DNA of 14,846 nucleotides from Pseudomonadota bacterium (GCA_023460875.1 JAEWOQ010000360.1:1-14846), one strand, 5' to 3'; counted from the stretch's first letter, positions 6,713-14,798 are shown. Program-made: numbers and translations. The notes: generated from the sequence alone by a model not told the origin.

Positions 6713-9700
6713 CTAGAACAGGCCGATGCTGAAGTGGAAGGCCCCGATATCTTCCCAGAAGCGCCCAGCGCCGCTCTTGTTCCCGATCGCGTGCGCCAGA
6801 CGATCCAAGTTGAAGCCGTAGTCGAACACGAGGGGCCCGACCGGGGTGCCCACCCGGAGCCCCGTACCGAACGCGTAGCGCAGGCGCGTGGGATCGATGG
6901 CGGCCGGATCGCTCCACACGTTGCCCGAGTCCAGGAAGAACGCCGTGCTCATCGAGCCGCTCAAGGGCACTCGCAGCTCGACCCTAGGATTGACGAAGAC
7001 GTCGCCGCCGCGCAGCACCACCGCGCGGATGTCGAGGCCCGAAGCGGGATCCAGCACCTCGTCCGCAAGATCCTGCGGCACCAACGAGTCCTGAAGGTAG
7101 CCGCGGATCGTGTCGACGCCCCCCATGAAGAACAGCCGATCGGGATAGGTACGAGAGGTCGCGGTGAGGTGCTGGACGTACCCCCACTGAAAGCTCGCCG
7201 CGATGGCCAGGCCTTTGTCGTTCAGCGGCACGTACGCGGCGAGGCGATTCGTCAGCCTCAGCAGCTCGCTGCAGGTCGCTGCGAAGACGCTCGAGGCCCG
7301 CTCGTCGCAGCTGCCCGCGGCGCGATCGACGGGGATGGCGGTGACGTGCTCCACACCCATGTGGACGAAGGTCCCCCGAGTCGCGTCGAGGGCCTGGTTC
7401 CGGCGATCCCAAGCGAAGCTCAAGCTCTGCGAGAAGGCCGTCGACGTCCCCTCCGGGACCCGCACCCGGTTGGCGAAGCGTGGGTTGTCACGCACGTAGT
7501 TCTCGAGGGCGTCCTTGCCTTCCGCGCCGAAGATGCTGGCAGAATTCCGCTCCACCGACGCCCCGAGCTGACTCCAGAACTGGCGTCGTGGGCGGTAGAT
7601 GAGCCGGGCGAACACCGCCTCCTTGGTGAGCCCGAAGTCGCGGGCGTTGTCCCGCACGTCGAGGGCCTCGAGCACCAAACGGAACAGGGGCCCGAGGCCG
7701 ACGTCGGGGAAGGTGACCGTGATGGTATTGCGACGCTCGAGGAGCTCCTCGAAGGACAGCGCCTGGTACTTGCGGCGCACGTCCTCTTCGAAGATGAACT
7801 CGGCGGGGCGCAGGCCGAGCTGCGCTCGCACCACGAGCTGGATCGCGTCGCCGCCCAGGTTGCGGTGGCCATACTCGAACCCGACCCGGAAACCTTCGCC
7901 CGTGGAGAACCCACCCTTCGCGTCCACGTACTGGGGCATGCGCTCGGTGATCGTCACCACGACCACCTTCTCCTTGGCGGGGACGTTGGGATCCTCGAGC
8001 GCCACGGCGACGCTCGTGAAGGCGCCCAAGGTCTCGATCTGCTCCTGGGTCCGACGCGCGGCGACGCGGCGGTACAGCTCTCCCGGCGCGAAGGCGAAGC
8101 GCTTGCGGATGAGGCTCTCCCGGGTGCGACGCGCCCCGCGCACGACGATCTGGCTGATCCGCACCGGGTCCCGCTCGCTGATGGAGAAGCGTACGTGGGC
8201 GCGGGTACCGTCGGGGGACAGTTCGAGCTCCGTGTCCACCTCCGCGAAGGCGTAGGCCTCGTCCGCGTAGCGATCGAGGAGCCGACGCCGCGCGGCCTCC
8301 AGCGCCGTGGTGGAGACGGCCTCCCCGACGTCGAGCTGCGTCTCCGCGAGCAGCTCCGCCTCCGTGAGGGCGCGGTTCCCCTCGAAGGCCACGTCGTAGA
8401 GGATCGCCTGGGGCCCGGCGTGGATCGGCATCACCAGCAGGGCCTCGGGCTCGCAGCGTCGCCCCGTGGTCGGATCCGGACGGCAGGTCTCCTGCACTTC
8501 GCGAGCGAAGAGATCCTCGTCCGGGACGTCGCTGCAATCCACGGGGGGCAGCGTGCGGGGCCCGAGGGGCACACACACGCTGGGCTGCGAGCGCAGGTCA
8601 CACTGCCGCCGCACCAAGGTGATCGGCCCGACCCGCGCCGCGAGGTGACCCTCCGCGCGGAGCAGCTCCTGCACGTGCCGCCCGGCGCTGGCGTAGACCT
8701 CTCGGGTGTAGGTCTGCCAGGGGTTGAGGCGGTGGGGCACGACATGGGACGCCGAGCTCTCCGGCGGCCCCACGGCGGCGTCGAGGACGCGAGGATCCAC
8801 GGCCTCGATCACCCCCGGGGCTGGGAGCTCCTCCCCGAGCACGCCGTCGATCTCCCGCCCGATGGCTGCGGCGGAGCGGCTGCCCGTGAGGCACGGATAG
8901 ATGCGGCGCGCCACCTGCACGGGGCTGCCCTCCCGCACGCGAAATACGAGCCGCGCCGTCGACGCGTCGGCGGCCCCGCGTCGATCCACGTCGACCACGG
9001 CGTCGAGGAAGCCTCGCTCGGCGTAGTATCTGCGCACGGCTCCGGCGAGGACGTCGGGCGAGTAGTCGTCCCGATCTGCGAGCTCGAGCGCCTCGACGAG
9101 GCGCTCACCGTCGAAGGTGCGCACGCCCTCGAAGCGGAGGTCGTAGCGAGCCCCCGCCTGCACCCTCACCACGAGCTCGCCAGGACGGGGCAGCTCGTGA
9201 GTGACGACGGCCTCGTACCATCCGCGTTCCTTCAGGAGCTCCGTGAGGCGGTCGTTCGCCTTCGCCAGGGCCGCCGCACTCTGGATCGCCCCCCGCTCCA
9301 CGGCGTAGCCGCGGAGGAGCTGGGCGAGGGCTGGGTGAGCGGGGCTCGGCGACACCTCGAAGCGGCGCCGCGCGATCAGAGTCACGGCCCCTGGGGTCAC
9401 GTGCACCCGCAAGAGGACCCGCAGCGGATCGTCGGTGTCTTCAGGGACGACGCGGACCTCGGCCTCTGGATACCCGAGCTCGCTCAGGAGGAGCTCGACT
9501 GCCCCCGCCGAGCGCTCGAGGGAGAAGGCGGTGACCTCTTGGCCGCTGCGGATCCCCAGCGCTCCCTCGAGGCTCTCCGCCGCCACGGGCGAGCCGCTGA
9601 ACACGACGGCCGCCGCGAGGCGACGCGGTACGACCTCGAGCACCAACACGGTGCCCCGCGGCGTCGTCTCTACGGCGCTGCGCACGTCGGCGACGCGGCC

Positions 9701-10018
9701 CGTCGCGACCAGCTCTCTCATCGTGCGTCGAGCGAGCTCTGGTGAGATGCGCTCACCGGGGTGGATCCGGGTGATGGGGAACTGCTCTTCCCACAAGCCG
9801 CCGAGTACCCGCACCTCGATCGTGGACACGGCCGGCCCGAGCGCGCTAGCCGAGGGAGCTACCGGCGCTACGTCGAGCTCACCATCCACCTGCGCCAGGG
9901 CGCTGCGCGCTCCGAGAGGTCCCGCTCGAAACGGAGCCGCGACGACGACGAGCGCGAGCGCGACACCCAGGGCCCACGCCCACGACGGCCGACGCCGTTT
10001 CCTGGCTCTCGCTCGCAT
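6713..10018 (-). CDS. Omp85-family outer-membrane protein (BamA/TamA-like) with extended POTRA region
   Basis: A 1101-residue protein. A basic N-terminus and hydrophobic core end at ALA-Q (residues ~1-42), a Sec signal peptide. About six POTRA-like modules follow, starting near 67, 141, 211, 290, 536 and 618, with a long Cys-containing insertion at ~370-530. The C-terminal ~406 residues (from QYVDAKGGF at 696) are a 16-strand-type barrel: GFEYGHRNLGGDAIQL, the lid-loop motif IRGY (971-974), the usual LRVGTPVGPLVFDYGF block, and a terminal Phe in HFSIGLF, a typical beta-signal. Typical BamA is ~800 residues, so the periplasmic part is enlarged. Omp85 proteins insert outer-membrane proteins or move substrates across that membrane. 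Whether this is the main BamA or a paralogue cannot be decided without the genome. No good Shine-Dalgarno is seen. The ABC pair follows on the same strand. Confidence 0.92.
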   Translation of the reverse strand: MRARARKRRRPSWAWALGVALALVVVAAPFRAGPLGARSALAQVDGELDVAPVAPSASALGPAVSTIEVRVLGGLWEEQFPITRIHPGERISPELARRTMRELVATGRVADVRSAVETTPRGTVLVLEVVPRRLAAAVVFSGSPVAAESLEGALGIRSGQEVTAFSLERSAGAVELLLSELGYPEAEVRVVPEDTDDPLRVLLRVHVTPGAVTLIARRRFEVSPSPAHPALAQLLRGYAVERGAIQSAAALAKANDRLTELLKERGWYEAVVTHELPRPGELVVRVQAGARYDLRFEGVRTFDGERLVEALELADRDDYSPDVLAGAVRRYYAERGFLDAVVDVDRRGAADASTARLVFRVREGSPVQVARRIYPCLTGSRSAAAIGREIDGVLGEELPAPGVIEAVDPRVLDAAVGPPESSASHVVPHRLNPWQTYTREVYASAGRHVQELLRAEGHLAARVGPITLVRRQCDLRSQPSVCVPLGPRTLPPVDCSDVPDEDLFAREVQETCRPDPTTGRRCEPEALLVMPIHAGPQAILYDVAFEGNRALTEAELLAETQLDVGEAVSTTALEAARRRLLDRYADEAYAFAEVDTELELSPDGTRAHVRFSISERDPVRISQIVVRGARRTRESLIRKRFAFAPGELYRRVAARRTQEQIETLGAFTSVAVALEDPNVPAKEKVVVVTITERMPQYVDAKGGFSTGEGFRVGFEYGHRNLGGDAIQLVVRAQLGLRPAEFIFEEDVRRKYQALSFEELLERRNTITVTFPDVGLGPLFRLVLEALDVRDNARDFGLTKEAVFARLIYRPRRQFWSQLGASVERNSASIFGAEGKDALENYVRDNPRFANRVRVPEGTSTAFSQSLSFAWDRRNQALDATRGTFVHMGVEHVTAIPVDRAAGSCDERASSVFAATCSELLRLTNRLAAYVPLNDKGLAIAASFQWGYVQHLTATSRTYPDRLFFMGGVDTIRGYLQDSLVPQDLADEVLDPASGLDIRAVVLRGGDVFVNPRVELRVPLSGSMSTAFFLDSGNVWSDPAAIDPTRLRYAFGTGLRVGTPVGPLVFDYGFNLDRLAHAIGNKSGAGRFWEDIGAFHFSIGLF

Positions 10019-10152
10019 CGCGCGGACGTTCTACAACACCCGCCCGCGCCCGCCGCACGTCGATCGTGAAATTCGAGACATCGACGGCCCGCTGAGTAGG
10101 ATGCGGGAAACGCAGCCTGCTTGGCCTCGTTTGAGCTGACACACTCGAGCCC
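10019..10152. other. Divergent intergenic region between the Omp85 and glycosidase-like genes
   Basis: These 134 bp must hold the promoters for both divergent genes, unless they are transcribed from elsewhere. I see no convincing -35/-10 pair, sigma-54 site or long inverted repeat, and neither gene has a strong ribosome site. Confidence 0.5.
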
Positions 10153-11562
10153 ATGACCGCCCCCGAAGTCGAAAAGGACACCACGACGGAGCCCCTCACG
10201 GAGCCGGTGACGGAAACCGCGGCGTCGCCGTCGCCCCCCGACGGGGACACCACGGCGGAGCCCTCCGCAGCGTCCACGGGGGACGCCCCGGAGACCTCTG
10301 CGCCGACGGAGCTGGAGACCAAGGAGCCGCCCGGGAAGGCGCCCCCGACGCGGCGCTGGCGACGCATCGCCGTCGGGGCGGCGCTGGCGGTCCCCGTCCT
10401 CGGCCTCGGCATGTGGATCGCGGTGCATCGCATCCCCTGGATGGGGCCCCTCGTGGCCAACAGCCTGCGCGCCGTCGTCGGGAAGGACAACGTCGCTCGC
10501 CTCGAGGACTTCGTCTACGACGTGGAGGACCGGGTCAACCGGCTCTGGCGTAAGGACGAGGCGCCCAAGGCCTACTGGGACGTGCCCGCGGAAGAGCCCG
10601 CGCTCGAGCCCGTGGAGGAGGCCGCCGAAGTGACCGTGGCGCCCGCCGAGGAGCCCCAGGCCGCTCCCCAGCTGCCACCCTTCGCGCCGCCGCCGCCGGG
10701 CCCGATGCACGAGAACCTGGCGGCGAAGGGCGACGGCCAGTGGGTCCCCATGCGCGATCCGCGTCGCCCCGACGACGCGCCGCGCATGTTCAAGACGCTC
10801 CTGCACGCCGACAAGAACCGCTCCTGGTCGGAGGTCTTCATCGTCGCCCTGGATCTGCGCCAGGTCGAGGTCCACCCGGTGGCGGGTTATCAGGAGCCCG
10901 CCTCCGCCACGCCGGAGGCGGAGCAGTACGAGCGCTTCGCCAAGATCCCCGAGAAGCACCACGACGTCCTGCTAGGAGCCTTCAACGGCGGGTTCATGGC
11001 GGAGCACGGCCAGTACGGCATGAAGCTCGACGGCGTGACCTTGCTGCCCGCCAATGACACGGGGTGCACCCTCACCCAGTACGACGACGGCTCACTGCGC
11101 GTCGCCAGCTGGCCCACGCTGGCGCCCGACGAGGCACACCTCGCCTGGTATCGACAGGCGCCCCCGTGCATGTACGAGGACAGCAAGCTCAACCCGCAGC
11201 TCGCCGGGAACTTCAAGGGCCGCTGGGGCGCTACTCTCGACGGCAACACGGTCATCCGGCGCTCCGCCGTGGGCCTCAACGAGAGCCGCGACATCCTCTT
11301 CGTCGCCATCACGAACCACACCACGGCGCGGGTGCTCGCGGACGCCATGCATCACGCCGGCGCGACGACGGTCGCCCAGATGGACGTGAACTGGTCCTAT
11401 CCGAAGTTCGTCACCTATGAGCCCGTGGACGACCAGCTGAAGGCCATCGCCCTGGCGAAGGGCTTCGAGTTCGAAGACGACCTGTACCTGCGTAAGCGCT
11501 CGATGCGCGACTTCTTCTACGTGACGCGCAAGGACGTGGCGGTCGCCACCGCGGCGCCTTGA
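10153..11562 (+). CDS. Membrane-anchored phosphodiester-glycosidase-like (NAGPA/DUF2233-type) protein
   Basis: A 469-residue protein. Residues 1-65 are a Thr/Pro/Glu-rich cytoplasmic tail and ~71-93 a single transmembrane helix after RRWRR. An amphipathic stretch and a Pro/Glu/Ala-rich linker run to ~205, and a globular domain spans ~212-465. That domain carries the fold marks of the phosphodiester glycosidase superfamily: GAFNGGF at 275-281, then QYGMKLDGVTLLP, RSAVGLNESRDILFVAIT, ARVLADAMHHAGATTVAQ, and MDVNWSYP at 410-417 where related enzymes carry LDGGGS. Topology (positive residues before the helix) suggests the domain is periplasmic. Family members cleave phosphodiester-linked sugars, including cell-wall or exopolysaccharide substrates, so envelope glycan processing is plausible but the altered motif makes activity uncertain. 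mutM begins 22 bp after its stop. An in-frame TGA just upstream supports the ATG start. Confidence 0.78.
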   Translation: MTAPEVEKDTTTEPLTEPVTETAASPSPPDGDTTAEPSAASTGDAPETSAPTELETKEPPGKAPPTRRWRRIAVGAALAVPVLGLGMWIAVHRIPWMGPLVANSLRAVVGKDNVARLEDFVYDVEDRVNRLWRKDEAPKAYWDVPAEEPALEPVEEAAEVTVAPAEEPQAAPQLPPFAPPPPGPMHENLAAKGDGQWVPMRDPRRPDDAPRMFKTLLHADKNRSWSEVFIVALDLRQVEVHPVAGYQEPASATPEAEQYERFAKIPEKHHDVLLGAFNGGFMAEHGQYGMKLDGVTLLPANDTGCTLTQYDDGSLRVASWPTLAPDEAHLAWYRQAPPCMYEDSKLNPQLAGNFKGRWGATLDGNTVIRRSAVGLNESRDILFVAITNHTTARVLADAMHHAGATTVAQMDVNWSYPKFVTYEPVDDQLKAIALAKGFEFEDDLYLRKRSMRDFFYVTRKDVAVATAAP

Positions 11563-11584
11563 GACGCGCCGCGACCGAGCTTCC

Positions 11585-12424
11585 ATGCCCGAGCTACCTG
11601 AGGTCGAGGTCACTCGACAAAGGTTGGCCCCAGCTTGGATCGGGCGGCGCATCACGCGGGTGGTGACAGGCCCTCCGAGCTACTTCTTCCTGACGCCGCC
11701 CGCCCTCCTCGCCGAGCGCCTCCGCGGTCGGACCACGACGGATCTCACGCGCCACGGGAAGTACCTGCTGGCGACCTTCGACGACGGATCGCGGCTGTTG
11801 TGTCACCTCGGCATGACCGGGCAGCTCTTCATCTGCACGAGCGCCGAGGCGCAGCGGCTGCTCCGCGCCGATCCCCACGTGCACCTCGCGCTGGCGCTAC
11901 GCGACGCGACGGGGGAGCGGCGCTCCGTCGTGTTCCGCGACGTCCGCAAGTTCGGCAAGGTGCAGTGGCTCGCCCCCGGCGTCGACCCAGAGCGTCTCGC
12001 GAAGATGGGCCCCGACGCCCTCCGCATCACTCCCCGGGCTCTGCACGCGGCGCTGGCGCTCCGCGGAGTCCCTATCAAGACCGCCCTCCTCGACCAGAGC
12101 GTGCTCGCGGGCGTCGGCAACATCTACGCGGACGAGGCGCTCTTCCTCGCCGCCCTCCACCCGCTGCGCCCCGCTCGCACCCTGAGCCTCGCGGAGTGCG
12201 AGGCGCTGGTGCGCTCCCTCCGCCGCGTCTTGCGGGCCGCCATCCGCGCTGGCGGCAGCACCATCAGTGACTTTCGGGGCGCCGACGGCGCGCCCGGGAG
12301 CTACCAGGACGACCATCGCGTCTATGGGCGCCCCGGGCTCCCTTGCCCGACCTGTAGCGCGCCCATCGCTCGCATCGTGCTCGCCCAGCGCAGCACCCAC
12401 TTCTGTCCTCGCTGCCAAGGCTGA
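11585..12424 (+). CDS. mutM: Formamidopyrimidine-DNA glycosylase (MutM/Fpg)
   Basis: A 279-residue bifunctional base-excision repair enzyme that removes 8-oxoguanine and formamidopyrimidines and nicks the abasic site. The N-terminus is MPELPEVEVTRQRL: after Met removal, Pro is the Schiff-base nucleophile followed by the catalytic Glu, so the start is fixed by function. RHGKYLL places the conserved lysine at residue 59, and DQSVLAGVGNIYADEALF is the conserved helix-two-turn-helix segment. The C-terminal zinc finger is intact: CPTC (254-257) and CPRC (274-277) around QRSTHF. The length is normal. The ribosome site is weak. It lies 22 bp after the glycosidase-like gene and is probably co-transcribed with it; this looks like chance linkage, not a shared pathway. 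Confidence 0.97.
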   Translation: MPELPEVEVTRQRLAPAWIGRRITRVVTGPPSYFFLTPPALLAERLRGRTTTDLTRHGKYLLATFDDGSRLLCHLGMTGQLFICTSAEAQRLLRADPHVHLALALRDATGERRSVVFRDVRKFGKVQWLAPGVDPERLAKMGPDALRITPRALHAALALRGVPIKTALLDQSVLAGVGNIYADEALFLAALHPLRPARTLSLAECEALVRSLRRVLRAAIRAGGSTISDFRGADGAPGSYQDDHRVYGRPGLPCPTCSAPIARIVLAQRSTHFCPRCQG

Positions 12425-12578
12425 AGCGCCACGACGCAACCCCACGACGGGCCGTTGGGCCGACCGCCGCCGTCAAGCCCGATCTTCCATTCTACCACGG
12501 ATCCGCCCCTCCCCCCGCGATTGAGGACGCCCACCCTTCTACCCAGCGCGGAAGCCGGTAAAGTCTCACCCACTCGCG

Positions 12579-13256
12579 ATGACCCAAGAAGACGTCAAGC
12601 GGGCCGCTGCGCGCGCTGCCCTCGCCTATCTCCCCGACTCCGGCCTGGTCGGCCTCGGCACGGGATCGACCGCCAAGCACTTCATCGACGGCGTAGCCGA
12701 GCTGGTCCGTGCGGGCCGCCCCCTCGTCGGAGTGCCCACGAGCGAGCAGAGCCGCGCTCAGGCGGAGAGCCTGGGCATCCCCCTCGCCAGCCCGGAGGGC
12801 CCCTGGGACATCGCGCTGTGCGTCGACGGCGCCGACGAGGTGAGCGAAGCGCTGGATCTCATCAAAGGCGGCGGAGGCGCACAGACCCGAGAGAAGATCG
12901 TCAACGCGTCGAGTCGCGTGAACGTCATCGTCGTCGATGAATCCAAGCTGAGCTCCCAGCTCGGGAGCCGCTGGCCCGTGCCCGTTGAAGTCCTTGCCTT
13001 CGGACACCGCTCCACCGCTCGGGCGCTGTCGCGCTGGGGTGAGTCGCGCCTCCGCCTCCGCGACGGAGCGCCTTGGCTCACCGACGCCGGCAACTACCTC
13101 TACGATGTCCACGTCGGGACAATCGAGACCCCGAGCCGTCTCGATTCGGAGATTCGAGCCACCCCCGGCGTCGTCGAGACCGGCCTGTTCTGCGGTCGAG
13201 CGGACGTGGTCCTCGTCGCTACCGCGAGCGGAGTGCGCGAGCTCCGACGCTCCTGA
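12579..13256 (+). CDS. rpiA: Ribose-5-phosphate isomerase A
   Basis: A 225-residue enzyme of the non-oxidative pentose phosphate pathway, interconverting ribose-5-phosphate and ribulose-5-phosphate in the cytoplasm. The phosphate loop GLGTGSTAKHF is near residue 25, PTSEQS follows, DGADE has Asp83 and Asp86, KGGGGA has Lys96, and REKIV has Glu105. These match the E. coli RpiA active-site set (D81, D84, K94, E103) with an offset of two. DESK, TDAGNY and PGVVETGLF complete the family pattern, and the length is normal. No clear ribosome site is seen before the ATG. A TAAAGT -10-like hexamer lies at 12559-12564 but no matching -35 was found. It is 154 bp after mutM, so it may have its own promoter or be the last gene of that run. 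Confidence 0.97.
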   Translation: MTQEDVKRAAARAALAYLPDSGLVGLGTGSTAKHFIDGVAELVRAGRPLVGVPTSEQSRAQAESLGIPLASPEGPWDIALCVDGADEVSEALDLIKGGGGAQTREKIVNASSRVNVIVVDESKLSSQLGSRWPVPVEVLAFGHRSTARALSRWGESRLRLRDGAPWLTDAGNYLYDVHVGTIETPSRLDSEIRATPGVVETGLFCGRADVVLVATASGVRELRRS

Positions 13257-13416
13257 GCCTGCCCCCAGCGCCGGGAACCCAGCGTAATCTCTTCGCCCTG
13301 GTCTCCTCCGTGGGGCTTCGGCAGCGCGCGCGGGCGCCCTCCGCGCCTGCGCGCCGCGCCAACACGCTGACGCTCGATCGTCCCAGCGCTGGCTCCCTCA
13401 CGACCTCGCTGCGGGC

Positions 13417-13432
13417 TGGCTCGTGCCTTGCA
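13417..13432 (+). promoter_or_regulatory. Sigma-54 (RpoN) type -24/-12 promoter candidate
   Basis: TGGCTCGTGCCTTGCA matches the known -24/-12 consensus (TGGCACR-N4-TTGCW) with one mismatch, and the invariant GG and GC are separated by exactly 10 bases. It lies ~78 bp before the HtrA-like start, giving a predicted transcription start near 13443. Sigma-54 promoters need an activator ATPase; myxobacteria encode many. No other site this good was noticed in the window. Confidence 0.5.
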
Positions 13433-13457
13433 GATTGCCCCGCGTGACACCGTTTCG

Positions 13458-13471
13458 ACCTCGATCGAGGT
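13458..13471. promoter_or_regulatory. Perfect 14-bp palindrome upstream of the HtrA-like gene
   Basis: ACCTCGATCGAGGT is a perfect inverted repeat without spacer, 39 bp before the start codon. It lies just downstream of the predicted sigma-54 start site, so it could be an operator for a dimeric regulator or a small leader hairpin. No second copy was noticed in the window. Confidence 0.4.
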
Positions 13472-13499
13472 ACTACCCCCAGTTGATTTTGGGTGGGAC

Positions 13500-13505
13500 A
13501 GGAGG
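13500..13505 (+). promoter_or_regulatory. Strong ribosome binding site of the HtrA-like gene
   Basis: AGGAGG precedes two consecutive ATG codons, with spacers of 4 nt (ATG at 13510) and 7 nt (ATG at 13513). The second ATG has the better spacing. The site rules out earlier in-frame starts. Confidence 0.85.
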
Positions 13506-13509
13506 AGAG

Positions 13510-14721
13510 ATGATGAGGAAGCGAACATGGTCTGTGGGGGCCTTCAGCCTCTTGGCGATTCTCGTGGCCGCGCCGACCGCCTTTGCGGAGGGCAACGAGG
13601 ATCCGAACAAGAAGGCGGCGAACACCGCGCGGAACGTGAGCCAGCAGGCGCGCTCCGTGGCTGGCTACGCCGAGAAGGTCGCCGAACACTACGACGCCAA
13701 CGCCGACACGGCCGCGGCCGACGAAGAGGGCCCCGAAGAGCAGGGCGCCCAGGGCGTGTCCCCGGCGCCCGCGCCCGGTGCCGCCCCAGTCCAGGAGAAG
13801 TTGCACGGCGCCCGCGATGGCGTCGTGACGATCGAGCGCGACGGCCGCGTGCTCGGCGTGGGCTCGGTGCTCGCGGGTGACGGGCGGGTGCTCACGGCCC
13901 TGTCGAACCTGGGCCACGGCAACGATCTCGACGTGCGCTACGCGGACGGCTCCGTGTCTCGGGTGCGTGTGGGCCACAGCGACCGAGCGTGGGACGTCGC
14001 GCTGCTCGTGCCGCAGAACGGCCGCTGGAAGCAGGGGCTGCGGGCGTCCCGCCTGAAGCCTGCGGAGCTCGGCTCCAACACGCACATGTTCGGGCTACAC
14101 GACAAGAAGGTCCGCCTGAGCCGGACGATCCTCAAGGGTGAGCGCACGCTCATCGGCGGGGACAGCGCGCTCTTGAGGGACGCCATCACCATCGGCAGCA
14201 AGCTGCACTCGAGCGACGTGGGCAGCCCGATCGTCGACAAGAACGGGGACGTGGTCGCGATGGTGGCGCGCGCCTGTGCGCCCCTCGAGACCGCGGAAGG
14301 CGAGCCCGTGTGCAGCCCCGTTCCTTACGGGGTGCCCGTGGGAGCTCTGCGCGCGTTCTTGAGCACGGCACCGGCCAACGCCGTCGCGCCCGCGCCTTGG
14401 CTCGGCGTGCGCGGCATCGCCGATCAGGTGGGCACCACCCGCGGTGTGCGTCTGCTGCGGGTCGACCCCAAGAGCCCGGCCGCAGCTGCAGGGCTCCAAG
14501 GCAGCCCCGTGCGCGAGCGCAGCGACCTCATCGTCGCGGTGAACGGCGCGCCGGTCTCCAACCCCGACGATCTCGGTACGGAGATCAACAAGTACGCCGT
14601 GGGGGAGAGCGTGCAGCTGCTCCTGCTCGGCAACGGCAAGTTCCGCGAGGTCAGCATGACCTTGCGGGCCGCTCCCGAGAAGCCGGACGCCGGCCCCTCG
14701 GAGCGCTCCCGCGACGAGTGA
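13510..14721 (+). CDS. Secreted HtrA/DegP-like PDZ protein lacking the catalytic His and Ser (pseudoprotease)
   Basis: A 403-residue protein. Residues 1-26 are a Sec signal peptide ending AFA-E. Residues ~27-95 are a charged, Ala/Glu-rich helical segment and a Pro/Ala linker. A chymotrypsin-like domain spans ~98-285 and one PDZ domain ~296-392 (PWLGVRGI, VDPKSPAAAAGL, SDLIVAVNGAPV). Aligned by motif to E. coli DegP, VLTALSNLGHGNDLDVRYADG matches the His105 block without gaps, but Ser132 replaces the His. WDVALL keeps the Asp (Asp162). SSDVGSPIVDKNGDVVAM matches the GNSGG block, with Val237 replacing the nucleophilic Ser. Proteolysis is therefore unlikely, and a binding, chaperone or regulatory role in the periplasm is inferred. 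Cys256 and Cys268 may form a disulfide. The strong ribosome site fixes the start at one of two adjacent ATGs. It is monocistronic, ending in a clear terminator. Confidence 0.88.
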   Translation: MMRKRTWSVGAFSLLAILVAAPTAFAEGNEDPNKKAANTARNVSQQARSVAGYAEKVAEHYDANADTAAADEEGPEEQGAQGVSPAPAPGAAPVQEKLHGARDGVVTIERDGRVLGVGSVLAGDGRVLTALSNLGHGNDLDVRYADGSVSRVRVGHSDRAWDVALLVPQNGRWKQGLRASRLKPAELGSNTHMFGLHDKKVRLSRTILKGERTLIGGDSALLRDAITIGSKLHSSDVGSPIVDKNGDVVAMVARACAPLETAEGEPVCSPVPYGVPVGALRAFLSTAPANAVAPAPWLGVRGIADQVGTTRGVRLLRVDPKSPAAAAGLQGSPVRERSDLIVAVNGAPVSNPDDLGTEINKYAVGESVQLLLLGNGKFREVSMTLRAAPEKPDAGPSERSRDE

Positions 14722-14743
14722 ACCTCGCCGACGTGCCCATCCA

Positions 14744-14787
14744 GCCGCCCGACGGACTCAAACCCGTCGGGCGGCAATTTTTTGTTT
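14744..14787 (+). terminator. Intrinsic (Rho-independent) terminator after the HtrA-like gene
   Basis: GCCGCCCGACGG (14744-14755) and CCGTCGGGCGGC (14764-14775) form a perfect 12-bp stem with an 8-nt loop, followed by AATTTTTTGTTTT. It starts 22 bp after the stop codon. It is by far the best terminator in the window. Confidence 0.95.
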
Positions 14788-14798
14788 TGCCACGCACC

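Noticed and set aside
6734..9745. A 1003-codon open frame on the plus strand opposite the Omp85 gene
   Set aside because: The real gene on the minus strand has a signal peptide, POTRA modules, IRGY and a terminal Phe. The plus-strand product is a charged, domain-free shadow.
13257..13416. GC-rich inverted repeats after rpiA as a possible terminator or RNA
   Set aside because: Alternating GC sequence makes many short self-complementary stems; there is no T-tract or recognisable RNA family.
13423..13509. N-terminal extension of the HtrA-like gene by 29 codons
   Set aside because: The strong AGGAGG and the signal peptide both place the start at 13510 or 13513; the extension has no secretion features and overlaps the promoter region.
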